Under the pieces are notes generated by a model, which saw nothing but the letters and a program-made list of their open reading frames with translations, searched no databases and was not told the DNA's origin. From the NCBI GenBank assembly GCA_964036295.1, contig OZ038470.1, positions 14,637,578 to 14,701,577 on the forward strand: 64,000 nt of DNA, read 5' to 3'. Positions 1 through 11,352 of the stretch are shown here, piece by piece. The stretch comes from Plumapathes pennacea (Eukaryota; Cnidaria; Anthozoa; Antipatharia; Myriopathidae). Positions within the stretch are counted from its first letter, which is position 1; each line of letters starts with the position of its first letter. A program made the position numbers and the translations under genes.

Positions 1-14
1 TTTTACATCAATAA

Positions 15-20
15 TTTATT
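15..20 (-). terminator. Poly(A) signal of precursor 1
   Basis: AATAAA on the minus strand about 100 bases after the TGA at 121-123. Precursor 2 has the same arrangement, which supports both models. Confidence 0.5.
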
Positions 21-120
21 AATGTAGTAAGCTTTTTACACATTTGTGTTTTGTTTTTTTAACTCGACGTCAAAGCTGGAGCCCACTGGTTAATTAAACA
101 TCTTGCTATTAATATATCGA

Positions 121-1626
121 TCAATCTTCGAACAGCGACGTTCTAAACTTGTTGAAGGGGGCATCTTCCTGTTGAACATCTTTGTAACTGCGACTCGATA
201 ATCGTCTGTATAATGAGCCTTCAGATGCCACTGGGACTTCTTTTTGCTGAAATTAAAGAAGGGAAATGATTATTTTTTAATTGCTTTTTTGAATGATACG
301 TGCTTGGATTCAAATTAGATTAAAAATATTATATAAACCTTTCACTTGATGTATTGTACTTCTATGCATGAATTCCCACATCAACGTGCAGGTGGAAATC
401 ATGTCCTTTTGAAAAGCCGTTGTTTAGCCGATAAGCGGCTTTAGAAAATGAATTTTCAAAGGAAAGAATTGCAACCAAACATGCTGATTGTCGCTTGCAA
501 TAGGATACAGTATATGTTAACGGCCGATTCCGGCCCTTCGGTCATTAAGTCCTTTTGCCCACAACATTGCCTCACTAAGACGTCGAGAGAAATAATTTGG
601 TTAGGCTTTCAACAACCCAGGCCGGTCGACCAATTTATTCGTTGATTTCAACGTCAGCTTCTAATTCTTTTGCGACGTCTAGGTTTCATACATCGCCACT
701 TAGTCGATTCATTTTTTACGTGAACATCCAATCAGTATTGACCTGAGTCGAAGCACGCATGTGCTAAGTTGGGTGTCCACTGTCGGATGAATTGAGGCTC
801 GTGTTATTGTGTACCTCTGGATGAACAAAGAATATAGTGGATATTCTATTAACGCGCTAGGTTATGCTTAAATGTTAGGTTGACTGGTAACTTTGTCGTC
901 TATGGTGACTATATGAAATCATATGAATGTACACTGGAAATTAGGTAGGATCTATTGACTTGCTGTAAAATGTGACGTACTCGAGGCAAGACGCGAGCCA
1001 TTTTTAGATTACTGTCAAAATTAATCGTGTGATTGGTTGGTTTTGCGTTTGATAAGCTTTCCGATTGGTCCAAAGATGTTTGGCAGAATTCTTGGCCAAT
1101 CAGCAACAAAAGAAAAACTCGATTGCGAATTGTTCACACAAGCTAGCCACCATGAGTGCGGATGGCGTTGAAAGTGTTTTCGCTTTTTTTTTTTTTTTTT
1201 TTTTTGACTTTTTAGCACAAAAACTGCGCCTCTTAAGAGCAGGTTTAAGAAAGTTGTATTATTTTACACTCGTTATGCTTATGAAGCTGATTTTAGTTCA
1301 ATCTAACGAAAGCTTCAAAAAAAAAAAAAAAAAAAAAAAAAAACACGTTGATAAGCTGTGTACGTTTAGAATCCGGCCCTACATGCTTAAGGCATCATCT
1401 ACATTTACGTCACCGGCGTAGGGAAAAGAATAAAATTGGGTGAGTGGGTGCCCCAAAATTCCTCATCTTTTCTGCGTTTTTCCAAAATTAAATAGAAAAA
1501 CCCACAAACCTCGCTCTTGAAATTCCTCCTACACGCGGATGGAGAATATGCGCACTTAAAGGACTGCGCGTCATACAGTGGTACAAGAATAGCGAAGATT
1601 GCGATGAATAAGTACGCGCTCTTCAT
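121..1626 (-). CDS. Putative small secreted cyclic-peptide precursor 1 (two exons)
   Basis: Exon 1 is 1510-1626 (39 codons, ATG at 1626) and exon 2 is 121-246 (41 codons plus TGA). The intron has a GAG|GTTTGT donor and a TTTAATTTCAG acceptor, both phase 0, giving 80 residues. Residues 1-20 form a hydrophobic signal peptide (MKSAYLF start, DA before the predicted cut). The next residues are QSFKCAYSPSAC followed by RR. This is the layout of a peptide-hormone precursor: N-terminal Gln able to cyclise, two cysteines six residues apart, then a dibasic site. There is no Gly before RR, so amidation is not predicted. Exon 2 is a charged C-terminal extension with DAPFNKF, similar to DSPFKRF in precursor 2. 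A TATA box lies at 1663-1670 and AATAAA at 15-20. The family is not recognised; a secreted defence or venom peptide is an alternative. The splice model is inferred. Confidence 0.62.
247..1509 (-). other. Intron of precursor 1
   Basis: An AT-rich intron of 1,263 bases containing a poly-T run (about 1185-1205) and a poly-A run (about 1318-1343). Short open stretches here have no coding character. Confidence 0.5.
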
Positions 1627-1662
1627 GTCGATAGCTGGACGATACTTTCCTCTGTGAATATT

Positions 1663-1670
1663 CTTTTATA
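1663..1670 (-). promoter_or_regulatory. TATA box of precursor 1
   Basis: Reads TATAAAAG on the minus strand, about 37 bases upstream of the start codon at 1626. This predicts a very short 5' UTR. Confidence 0.5.
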
Positions 1671-3291
1671 CACAATTCAGCTGTGGACAGAACAGAACTA
1701 ATCTTGTAGTTATAGGCTAGGAATATACTAGCTAATTAACGAAGTTTTTAATTTCATTAGTGGAATCAACACGTACATGATTGGGGAATAACGGATGGAC
1801 TGCGTTCGACAGCTGTTGTATTTCTATTAAAGCCTTTTAAGGAAATAAACACCCCAAGGTACAAAATTTGTCGAATTAATGCTAACTAGGAAATATGGGA
1901 AATTCCCACACTTAACGAATCATTTTGTTCAATTGGTGTCATTATCGGAGCGCCGGCCACAATTGGCTTCCTAATTCAAGAAAATAACCTTCATATGTCT
2001 CTCAAAGGAGCTAATATGACAGCTGTAAAATGTCCAGAAGAGACTTTTAAACAAAATATAAGTGTGGGTTGTACGTAAATGGAAATTCTCACTTTGTACT
2101 TTTTGTAAGCAGTGTTTACTTCGAATTTCACAAAGTTTGGAGTTATTGGTGCCTACAAATCCTCTATGAGATAATACTCGCTGACATGTAAACTATTAGG
2201 CGCGGTGTCAAAGTGACAAAGATTCGATGATGGAGACGGTTTGGGGCAGTTTCGGAGAATCAGGACCTAAAGTGTTTGCGGTTTAAAACTGTGTATCGAA
2301 ACAAACCATCCGCGAGTCGGCCATTGGGTTTCTGTTTCATTATTTTGTTCAGTTTTCATCCGCGATATTACACGCACGGGCATAGGATTTGGTCCTTGCC
2401 GATTTTCACTTGTTTCTCTGAAACTGAACTCTCTTTAAGGCGCGGACACTTCTCTAAGACGGACACTAAGTACTTGTTCCGAGGTCACTGTATACTGACA
2501 AAAGTTTCGGACATTGGTGACTGACCGGCTAATAGGGGTTCGGCTGTAAAGTCGACGGGTCTGCTGCCCTTTAACGCCAACGAAATGTCGGTACGTTGCT
2601 ACTAAACTTGGATGAAGCCGTCGTTTTGCTCTGAATACTTAGTTAATTATTTACTATCCAGTCATGGGTCTAATAACGCGAATACAGTGTGAAACTGCTC
2701 GCGCACATGCAATGTGAATCGACAAAACACGTATAGCTGTCGCGGAACCGTGTTGCGTTTAGTGCGAACGGGTCCCATCTTTCTTTTCATTTCTTGTAAC
2801 ATAAAGCAGTCGCGAACGCGAATCTTTTATCATTTCTGTTTCTTTTGCTAACTGTTTTTGTCCACTGTGTCGGAAATATTTTGGAATCTTGTCATGTAAA
2901 CCACTCGTTACCGCCACAATTGTGTTTTCAGTTTTCTCTATGTAAAGACGGTAGATTTATTAGGGCAAAAGTAAAATTGTCGTTGCCAGAACAACCTTCG
3001 CCGCGTCCGAGCATAAAACAGATAACCAACTAGAACAGCTGGAGCTCACCCAATCACAAGACAGGAAAAAACTAACTTAATGTATGACCAATCACAGATG
3101 ACTGCGTGTAAATTATTGTGCGGATGCGGTGCAGTGTAAAACACGACAACTGTACGAAATAAAAGTTTGATAAGAACCAGTGAAATTGCGATCTTTTCTC
3201 AAAGAAATGTGCTAAACGAAAACATACCTAAAACATTAGTTGTCAACTCCTTTTAAGTTAAACTCATAAACTTCTACAGTGCGATTTTATC
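1671..3291. other. Intergenic stretch between precursors 1 and 2
   Basis: About 1.6 kb of AT-rich sequence. No gene, RNA gene or clear repeat was recognised. It must contain the upstream control region of precursor 1 and the 3' flank of precursor 2. Confidence 0.5.
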
Positions 3292-3297
3292 TTTATT
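3292..3297 (-). terminator. Poly(A) signal of precursor 2
   Basis: AATAAA on the minus strand about 90 bases past the stop codon at 3388-3390. Confidence 0.5.
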
Positions 3298-3387
3298 TCA
3301 GGCGTTGTTTTACATAATTATTGCTAAGGTCTAATTATACAGCTTGAACGTTTAATCAAGTGGCTTTGATGATTTGGGGTCTCGCTG

Positions 3388-4322
3388 TTAATTAAGATCC
3401 TGCAGGTCCGATTCTTCAGGCAGCGAGTTTCTAGAATTGTCGGCTACGTCTGCTTGTCGTCGGAGGGTTTCAAATCTACGATTCAGGAACCGTTTGAAAG
3501 GGGAGTCCTGCGGTATCTTCGCGGCTTCGTCGTTCTGAAAATAAGCAGAATAACTCTTAATTTCGTTTCTTTATAAAAGCCCTACAACGTTAGAAAAAGA
3601 CGAGGGTTCAAAAGAGAAGGACGGAGGCGATGAGGCCAATGCATTAAAAAAAGGACGCCATAATCAATAACAGTGAAGAGTAAAGAATACGTGTATGCAT
3701 CCTACGTAATTTTAAAGCAATCATTTTCGCTTTGTTTTTTACAATTTGCCCGATCAAAAATTATATGCAAAACGTCGTTTCCAATGTGCAGGTGCTTTAT
3801 CAAACTGAATCGTTTTTACACGTAATGACAATGTTTAACGGTACATTAAAAACTATGATATTTCTTTAACGTTACGCCCATTTAGTGTTAACCTATGGTC
3901 GACAGAATCAAAATACAACTGCAAGACTGAACGCCCGTATAACAAACGCTAAACTTAGGAAATAAAGGAACTTGGTCTACGGCTGAAAACTCAGTCGATG
4001 TAACCCATGCAGTGATGTGCCCGATACGAATAGACGCTGATGGAAAATAAAGAATAACAGGCATGAGCCTAATCCTCGATAACTACAAATTAAGTGACAG
4101 TTTGATAGGTGTCCCCAACAGCGCTTTAAAACGATCTGTAGATTCCGCCGAGAAGAAACATTAAAGCTGAGAAAGCTTTTTCTCTTAGTTTTCTAAAGCT
4201 ATAAATAAAGAACGACAAACCTCTCGTTTCCCGCCACAGTATGTAAAGGAACATTCCCATTGCGCCCCCAGTGGAGGTAGCAGAAGCACTAAGATTGCCA
4301 TGAGTAAATACACGTTTTTCAT
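3388..4322 (-). CDS. Putative small secreted cyclic-peptide precursor 2 (two exons)
   Basis: Exon 1 is 4221-4322 (34 codons) and exon 2 is 3388-3534 (48 codons plus TAA). The donor is GAG|GTTTGT, the same as in its neighbours, and the acceptor is CTTATTTTCAG; phase is 0 and the total is 82 residues. The signal peptide starts MKNVYLL and ends at GA. It is followed by QWECSFTYCGGKRE: N-terminal Gln, two cysteines four residues apart, and GKR, the classical signal for C-terminal amidation plus dibasic cleavage. The predicted mature product is a short disulfide-looped, pyroglutamyl, amidated peptide. The exon 2 extension contains DSPFKRF. AATAAA lies at 3292-3297. It is paralogous to precursor 1 in intron position, splice sites and exon 1 pattern. 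The family is unknown; processing is inferred from known convertase and amidation rules. Confidence 0.65.
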
Positions 4323-4456
4323 TTTGATCGAGGACTTGATGTTCTTTACAAGCGCGTTATCACTTATGACTCACAACGGCACTCCCAAGAATATTTAACT
4401 GTTACAATACCTAACTTCAAACATTTGCTAGTGGGCGAAAAAAGGGAGGATGTAAT

Positions 4457-4582
4457 TTAATGAAAAGAATCTCGCGTGCGAATTTGTGAGCCACTAATTG
4501 ATGAACTTTTGTTGCAGGAGAGGTCTTTCGTTGAGGGGTAATAATTACCCTCGTATTTGAAATTATACGTACTGCACTGAGT
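4457..4582 (-). CDS. Candidate second exon of precursor 3 (weak)
   Basis: Preceded on the minus strand by a pyrimidine-rich acceptor ending CACAG. It is open in the required phase for 41 codons plus TAA. It is 126 bases long, the same as exon 2 of precursor 1, but sequence similarity is very weak and no AATAAA was seen before precursor 2 begins. A chance open stretch of this length is not rare. Confidence 0.25.
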   Translation of the reverse strand, partial: TQCSTYNFKYEGNYYPSTKDLSCNKSSSISGSQIRTRDSFH

Positions 4583-5116
4583 CTGTGAGACGAGAAGGTT
4601 CCCTGCTATGCATATAGTTTTTGTAATTTAGGGAAAATAAACTCGAGCCTTTAGACGGGCGCAATTTAAGAACAGTCAACAGCAGCAGAGACATAATTTT
4701 GAAACTGGACTTTATGGCTAATTTCGGCATAATATAAGAGCATTCTGGATTGTGTTTGTAGTACAAAAGCCATGTTCTTGATGTAGTTTGAAGAAACTTT
4801 TAGAAATAACAATTTGATAAAAGTATGATGAAAGTCAAATCTAAAAGCTATTGGTTTTTTAGATCGCTAAAGGCAATCGAGACATCTGCTAGTTTCAATA
4901 TCATCTGCCCGGCGGATTGACAAAGCAACTTTGCGAACCAATCGACTAACTCAGTCTTTTTTTTGACTAACGTAATTATAAAGAGGAAAAATTGCCCTCG
5001 CAAACTCGAGAAATGTATTTTACAAAGAAGCATCGGCGGGAAGCCTAGAAAGTTGCCCACTCCCTATTAATTTACAAAAAAATAGAAAAATATTAAAAAA
5101 TTAACCAAATACAAAC

Positions 5117-5227
5117 CTCTCTCTTGCCACTGCAGCCGGAAAACGAGTAGGCACAGCTCCACCTTTGGCCTGTTATCAGAGGGATAAACAGTGCGAACAC
5201 TGCAATGAAAATGTACACTTTCTTCAT
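5117..5227 (-). CDS. First exon of putative cyclic-peptide precursor 3
   Basis: Thirty-seven codons from ATG at 5227 to a GAG|GTTTGT donor, the same phase-0 junction as in precursors 1 and 2. The signal peptide starts MKKVYIFIAVFALF and ends at TG. It is followed by QRWSCAYSFSGCSGKRE: N-terminal Gln, two cysteines six residues apart, and GKR for amidation and cleavage. The TATA-like TATAAAAAG lies at 5287-5295. A convincing second exon was not found. One candidate is 4457-4582: it follows a good pyrimidine-rich CACAG acceptor, is open in phase 0 for 41 codons, and ends in RTRDSFH, faintly like RTSLFED of precursor 1. Alternatively this exon joins exon 2 of precursor 2 (3388-3534), making exons 4221-4322 and 5117-5227 alternative first exons. 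Confidence 0.58.
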
Positions 5228-5286
5228 GCTGGTCTCGGACTAGAATTCAGCACAATTACAAGATAAAAGTTTTGAGTGCAAATCCC

Positions 5287-5295
5287 CTTTTTATA
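5287..5295 (-). promoter_or_regulatory. TATA box of precursor 3
   Basis: TATAAAAAG on the minus strand, about 60 bases upstream of the ATG at 5227. Confidence 0.45.
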
Positions 5296-5299
5296 GTCT

Positions 5300-8040
5300 G
5301 CCTACGGGATACTATTTGTAAGAACGTATTAACTAACCATCCAATTTTGTTAATCAATAGAGATGATGATGACACGTTCAGGCTTCAGTTTCATTAATCA
5401 CGCGGCACGAAGAGATTTTTTGAACCAATTGAGAAACTGCCTCCAACCGCCCTTTGACAATAACAATACTTAAACTTTGAAGGAGACGTAAATACTCGTG
5501 AGTCACAAGGCGTTTCATTAACTACAAGAATTAGGAAATTATTAAAGAAGATGGGAAAATCGAGAGTTCGTTAGCTCGCTTATCAGTCCGACAGTCGGTT
5601 CATCACCTTTCATTAATTCACAAAATTAGTTAAAAAACACCACGAATACTGCAAAGCTTAATATGTTTGAGTGCGTCACACATTTCAGTGACAGTTTAAG
5701 AGTTGAAAGTGAACACTGCTATTAGATTGCCTGTTTTATCTATCTAGATCTTTCGTTTAAATGGTCACACCTTTAGGTTTCATTAGACTGCTGCTCGGCA
5801 CTAGTTATAAGTGAACACTTCTATTAGAATGTACTTATCGAGATTGGTGGCACCTTTAATGAATCGTTTGTTAATATATTTGGTGTAAAAATGGAACCTA
5901 AAAGTCGGCATTAGATCTTTTCAGAAAGCCGCAGTCACTTTGCCGAATTACTCTTTCAAAGCGGTGAATGGAACTCAACCTATAGAAAACCTCTACTCAT
6001 TTCAAAACTTGACTAAGAGGATTTATTTACGACGGATCAACTTCCTGTATGTGTCTAACTCAAAGCAAGATTTTATTTGTTGGGCTTCAAGCCAAAGCTT
6101 GCGAATACGAGGTATGGTTAACCATTTACTCCCAAGGTCAGAATAGAAATTCTCAAAACCTCTCAACAAGTAAACATATGAGTAATGGAGAGCCTTTAGT
6201 GATACTTCAGTCTGAGTTGTCAGCAAAACAAAGTGTCAAAAACACTTTTGACCACAACACACTAGTTTCTCCTTCCTTGACCAAAATTCAGCCTATATAT
6301 GATGTCGAACAAAGTCATCCCAGTACAAACTCCTCATAGCTCATATTATATGCTAATTTGTTAAGTCTGCGTTTTTACTACTGTGCAGTGCCGTCCAGGA
6401 GAAACCTGAAGAACGCAGACTTTGAGGGAAGAAGAACACCAATTTGCTGAATCGATGACACAAGTTGTGCCCTTCCTACGTTCGCACGAAATGAGTAAAG
6501 CGCGAAATTGCTCTAGTTTAGTGACCTTTAGTCTTAGCATTTTCTCGAAAAGCGGCCATTTGACTAAACATTTAACACTCTTGAAACTTTCAGGCAACTA
6601 TCGTTAGACTTTAACAAGACTATTTATAATACATTTTGTCTTATCTTAATTCAGTCGTTGACGAGATATAGCAGCAAATCCACATAAAACTTGACTGAGG
6701 CTCCTTTGTTCAAAAAGTGTGATATTATATAATCGAAGATTTGCTCTAATTTCTCGAGACCTGCTCGACAAAATAGCACATATCATAGTTGAAAACCTTG
6801 TTTTTTATCCAGGGACATTTTCTGAAAGTGTCTTGCGATTCTAATGTAAGGACGAGCCCATACTTCGGTTTTTTGATATGGTCAAAAATGGTCTCTTTTT
6901 GAAGAAATGGTAAAGCTTACCAATCTCTCGAAAAACGGCCATTTTGACGAAATTTTGAAACTCTTGGAACTTTCAGAAAACCTTCCAGGGACTATATTAA
7001 GTCTTTTTTACAATACTTCAAATGCAACTCCTAATGCTACTCCCGCTCCCAATTTTAATGCCGTTTTCAAAGCCACTCTCACTCCAAAGCAGTTTTTACA
7101 TTGATATTTTACCACTCCTGCACACAAACTGCACAAATCAGAATATTATCTCACCAGAAACATATTTAAGTTTAAAATACAAAGATTACTGCATGTAATT
7201 CTGCTAAGGACGAAAATTTTCCAGTTGAACTCTTCCCACAACGCATTCGACTGTACTCGATTATATATAAAATCGTTTCAAAATGGTTGACCCTTGAAAA
7301 AAAAAAAAAAAAAAAAAAAGAAAATAGGTAATTGCCACAATCAAAACAAAGTGTCATTCTCGCTTTTCAAATTATCTATATATTATTTATTTATGGTCTC
7401 TCTTCTGGTCTCTTTTCTTACCGGAAGTCATTATTATTCCGCTTGCAAATCGGTATCTTCTCAAATTGGAAAATTTAACGAGGAGTTTGACAACAAGGAA
7501 ACTGAGCTTGTAGTGAATTAAAAAGAGACGCTGCTGCTGTCGTGCCAGCATTGTGGCCCAGAGGGGGGAGGAGGTACTCTCTGTATCGGCTATACGGTAA
7601 GGCTCCAACCAAAAGGGATCCCTTTACAAGACTCAGGCATAAAAATGGCAACAAAAATGAAGTTTTTTGGTAACTTAAACGGTCGGTAAGAAAGGCTGGA
7701 CTAAAAAAAAATCGTATTGACAGTTTTGTAGGGGTCTTAAACTCGTGCTATGCATTTTTTTAAAACCGTCGCAGGCAAGAAACTAGTACTTATGATTTTT
7801 AATAAATTTGGCATATTTATGGGATTCGTATATATTGCTTCCGTAAGTGCGCAAGCTTACTGTATAACGTTCATTTAAAACACCATTCGTCTTAAGTAAC
7901 AGAGATGCGTGTATGTGCTGTAAAAGGTAGGTATGTATGTTGAGTTGAACGTTGGAATAGATGAACTGGCAATAATTGTTTTAGTATATACCACACAAGT
8001 TTAATAGCCAACTCCCAAATAGCCATTTTATTTTCGACAA
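5300..8040. other. No gene recognised; one diverged direct repeat
   Basis: AT-rich sequence without a convincing exon. Two similar segments at about 6542-6594 and 6924-6977 share TCTCGAAAA.CGGCCATTT and a following CTCTTG.AACTTTCAG, suggesting an old duplication. A poly-A run lies at about 7297-7319. Confidence 0.4.
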
Positions 8041-8059
8041 AAGTGGGCAAAAATTGGGC

Positions 8060-8160
8060 TCGCGCGCCATTTTGTTTTACCGGAAGCCGCCGGGAGGTGA
8101 ATAGTACTTGATATTCCGAGATTGAGGAGCCAATCAGAGCGCACGAAAAGCACTATTCAC
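8060..8160. repeat. Promoter-like motif patch and small inverted repeat
   Basis: Contains GCGCCATTTTG (YY1-like), ACCGGAAG (ETS-like) and CCAATCAGAGCGC within 80 bases. GTGAATAGTACTT at 8097 pairs with AAGCACTATTCAC ending at 8160, giving a 64-base inverted repeat like a short MITE. It could be the CCAAT-bearing end of a dispersed element rather than a real promoter. Confidence 0.35.
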
Positions 8161-8555
8161 TTGTGTGGTAATACCAACTAGTCCGAAATTCGGATCCCAT
8201 ACTTACACCGACTTTATTAAAAATACATTAGCTACTAGTATTTCGCCTTCGGCGGTTTTGAAAATTTGCACTGAAAAGTTGTATACACATGAAGGCAAAA
8301 TGATACTTAATAAAATTACTAACAGTGATAACAATGTTCGCATGTAAACAGCACATCAAGCAGTTGAAAAGTTTACTGGTCCGAAAAAAATATTGTGCTT
8401 CAACGGGGTGATCCGAACCTATAACCTCTGACACAAGAGGGCGCAAGTATATTGAGTGGTGGAATAGTTGTAGTTGCAAAGCTGTTTGTTTGTCCGCAAT
8501 AAGGATCCCATACTTACACTGATTACTTATCAAAAAACATTGCGAACAAGTTTTG

Positions 8556-8755
8556 CGCCACCGGACAGAACTGACAAACGCATTGCGTTGGTGACGTCAT
8601 CAGTTCGTACGCTTTGTTTATCTTGTTCAGAATCCATCACTGAGGTAAATATATTAACTTAAATTAACCTTAGAGCTTTCCTTTTCGTTCCAATGCTTGA
8701 CCGGTCCTTTCGCCTTAAGTATATTGTCCTTTTATACTATCTACGACTTTCACGG
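8556..8755 (+). repeat. Inverted-repeat arm, left copy
   Basis: About 200 bases that recur in reverse complement at 16606-16796. The shared part includes a TGACGTCA palindrome, CGTACGC.TTGTTTATCTTG and GTCCTTTTATACTA. The last part also recurs at 18188-18243. The two arms bracket the gene at 12.1-13.9 kb. It is probably a dispersed element present in both orientations. Confidence 0.65.
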
Positions 8756-8989
8756 AATGCAGCTGGCCCAGTACTAAACGGCCGCTATGGCGATGAAATC
8801 ACTCCGACAAGGACGAATTTGTTTTGCAATTTTCACCACGGGTGCAAGGAGGAAAGTGGTAGGTGCAAAAGCTCAGGAAGAGAAAAACTATTGAACTGCA
8901 AACTCTAAAAACTTGTAGCTTAACTTTTACTTCTGCGTCTTACCTTTTTTAAAAAAACTCCGCCGGAAGCTGTGTTTCGCCACACAATT

Positions 8990-9352
8990 AAAAAATACAA
9001 AGGGTTCAGTGGAGCGTACACCCGCGCCAGTTTCCGCGGGAAAAAGCTTGCCTGCGCGGCTGCGCATGCACAGTGTCGTTGTCGCCTCGTTCTCCTGACG
9101 AGACCGAGCAGGGCGGGAACTTTGACGACTTCCCTGAAGGAACGTCCATCTTAGATGGAAGAGTGGGAGTTCGCTGTTGCTTCACAAGATTTTCAAGGTT
9201 CCTCAAGTTCGGAATGATTTCCAGCAGAAAAGAAACCTCCAGTTTCCCAACGCCTCTGCTCTCCGGACTCCCCTCGGCGGGGACATCCACCTCGCTCGCA
9301 ACTGAAGCGGCCCAAAGCCTCCGGCTCCACGACTAAACGAAGCTCCCTTTTA
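8990..9352 (+). promoter_or_regulatory. CpG-rich patch with possible 5' exon
   Basis: The GC- and CpG-rich stretch contrasts with AT-rich flanks and contains an NRF1-like GCTGCGCATGCACAG near 9059. It ends in CTTTTACAG|GTAATT, a plausible splice donor at about 9355. It may be the promoter and first (noncoding or short coding) exon of the plus-strand gene further on, but no frame was tied to that gene. Confidence 0.35.
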
Positions 9353-9355
9353 CAG

Positions 9356-10690
9356 GTAATTTAGTTTTAGGTTCTGTCGTTGTTGTTTGTCGTTTCTCCC
9401 CGTAACCAACTCGCCTTCTCAGGCCATGTGCGCGTTCAAGTTTCCTTCTCGTGTCACTTATGCAAAACGCATTTGTCACTTTGATCACACCTCGTGTTAA
9501 TTTGTTTGGCCTTCGTTTCTCCCTTGTCGCATGTCCCTTCGTTTCACACTCATGTTATTTCCCGCGTCTTTAGTTTTTCTATGTACTGGTCTAGCTTATT
9601 TCCCCGTATATTTTGTTTCCTTTTGCCTTTCGCAATGCTTTTTACATACTTCACTGGCTGTACAACTTCCCCTGTTTTATGGTCGCTTCGTAGCATTAGT
9701 TTGCATCATTTCGTTTTTCCCTTCGTATCCTCAATCTTTGATAAATATTTTCTCCCAGTTTTCTTGTTTTGTTGTTCTCCCAGTCACATCGATTTGTATT
9801 TCTTCTGCTGTATTTTCACTTCTCCTTCCGTTGCTGGTATCTTTTACTCTGTTTCGCCTCCCGGTTTTCTATCTTATTCTCACCTATTTCTTTACCTATT
9901 GATTTAGGTATTTATGTTTTGTTGGTCATGCTTTATATTGCCTTACACTCTTTGTTGTTCTGTTGGTATCCATGTGTCTGTTGGTTGTGCACCCTATTGG
10001 GGCTTTTATGTCTTGTGTCCCTTATCCAGCCTGACACTGGGCAGGCAGTATCCTTGTGATTCACTGCCGTGGAAGTTCTAACTCTAAAACGTTTTTTTAT
10101 AATTTTGTGATACAGTGCATTTCTTTTTTCTTTTTTTTTTCTGGTGATTGAAACTGTTTTCCAATTCAGATGAGCAATTTGGTAAACTTGTTTATGTGTA
10201 GGTTCTAAATATACTGTAGCATGATGTGTATAAAATAATAGTTTAAGGTGACCTAATTAGCATCTTTCTTTTCACTATCAATGTTGTTGTGCTTTATCAT
10301 AGACAGCAAAAAAATACGTAATATAATTCTCCCCTATTATATACTATTTTCGTAAGTACCCATGCTCAATTTTCATCCATTACAATATTATTGTTTTACA
10401 CTGTTTTCTTACCTCATGTTTCCTGTTCTCCCTACTATAATCAGATGTTCTCCTGAGCCAGCTGCTGCAGAGTGTTCCAGGCTGACTTCCTCCAGACTGT
10501 TGCTGACAGACTCTTCTGGGCTGACTCCTCCAGACTGTTGTGGACATTCCTCCAGCATGCTGTTCCAGGCTCTCTTATTATCATCCATTTTTCTCTTTCT
10601 AACTATCTGTTCTTCTAAGTCCCCTCAAGTCCCTCGTCCCCTGTATGATCATTGTGTGCCTTCCATCAACCTGATGATGACCATCATTCA
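9356..10690. other. Pyrimidine-rich, gene-poor stretch
   Basis: The top strand at 9400-10150 is strongly T/C-rich. This keeps several frames open without real coding character. At about 10453-10570 there are a few imperfect copies of a CTCCTCCAGACTGTTG-type unit. It is probably intron or spacer. Confidence 0.4.
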
Positions 10691-10692
10691 AC

Positions 10693-11274
10693 TCCACTGA
10701 AGGAGGAAGGGTGCAGGTGAATGTTAGCAAAGGGGTATGCAGGAAGAGGTTCGAAACAGGACTCTGAGGAGACCGTGGGCGCATTGTTTTCCCTCTGGTG
10801 AGTTGTAGGAGTTAGGTGGGAGAGTTAGGACTAGAATGGGGAGAATTGGCCAAAGCAGTGGTACGCATTTCAATCCTCAAAATGAGAAGAATGGGCAGGT
10901 GACTCGAGACTGGTCGGCTTACAGGCAACATAGACCTCAACGACATTGATGGCACCTCTGTTTGAGGGGTCTCTGCCGCCAAGTCGCATTTGCTTGTACT
11001 CCGGATGGAGGGTGCCATCCTCTACAAAGGACTACTTGCAGCTCCAGATCTCGTCGCCGAGGGGTGGTCCACCCATTTAACTTGTCGAGAGGGTTGTTAT
11101 GCGTACCACTGCTTTGGCCAATTCTCCCCATTCTAGCCCTAACTTTCTCATCTTACTCCTACAACTCATCAGAGGGGAGGCAATGCACCCACGGCCCCCT
11201 CAGGGCCCTGTTTTGACTCTCTTCCTGTCTATCTCCTCGCTGATATTCATCTGCATTCTTCCTCCTTCAGTGGG
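10693..11274. repeat. Long hairpin: about 175-base arms around a 230-base loop
   Basis: Left arm 10693-10868 and right arm 11099-11274 are inverted copies. Both contain GGCCAAAGCAGTGGTACGCAT on one strand, oligo-purine blocks, and CCACTGAAGGAGGAA at the outer ends. The loop (about 10869-11098) is unrelated and GC-richer. A transcript would fold into long double-stranded RNA. A foldback transposon remnant is likely. Confidence 0.65.
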
Positions 11275-11352
11275 GTTGGCTGTTGGTCGGAGGGTAGGTG
11301 GATAGGGACTGGATTGTACAGGTGATTTGGGAGGGATGGGATTTGAGGGGAG

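Noticed and set aside
9494-9907. Overlapping hydrophobic plus-strand frames of 123-137 codons
   Set aside because: They arise from a T/C-rich stretch; two frames are open together and codon content is not protein-like.
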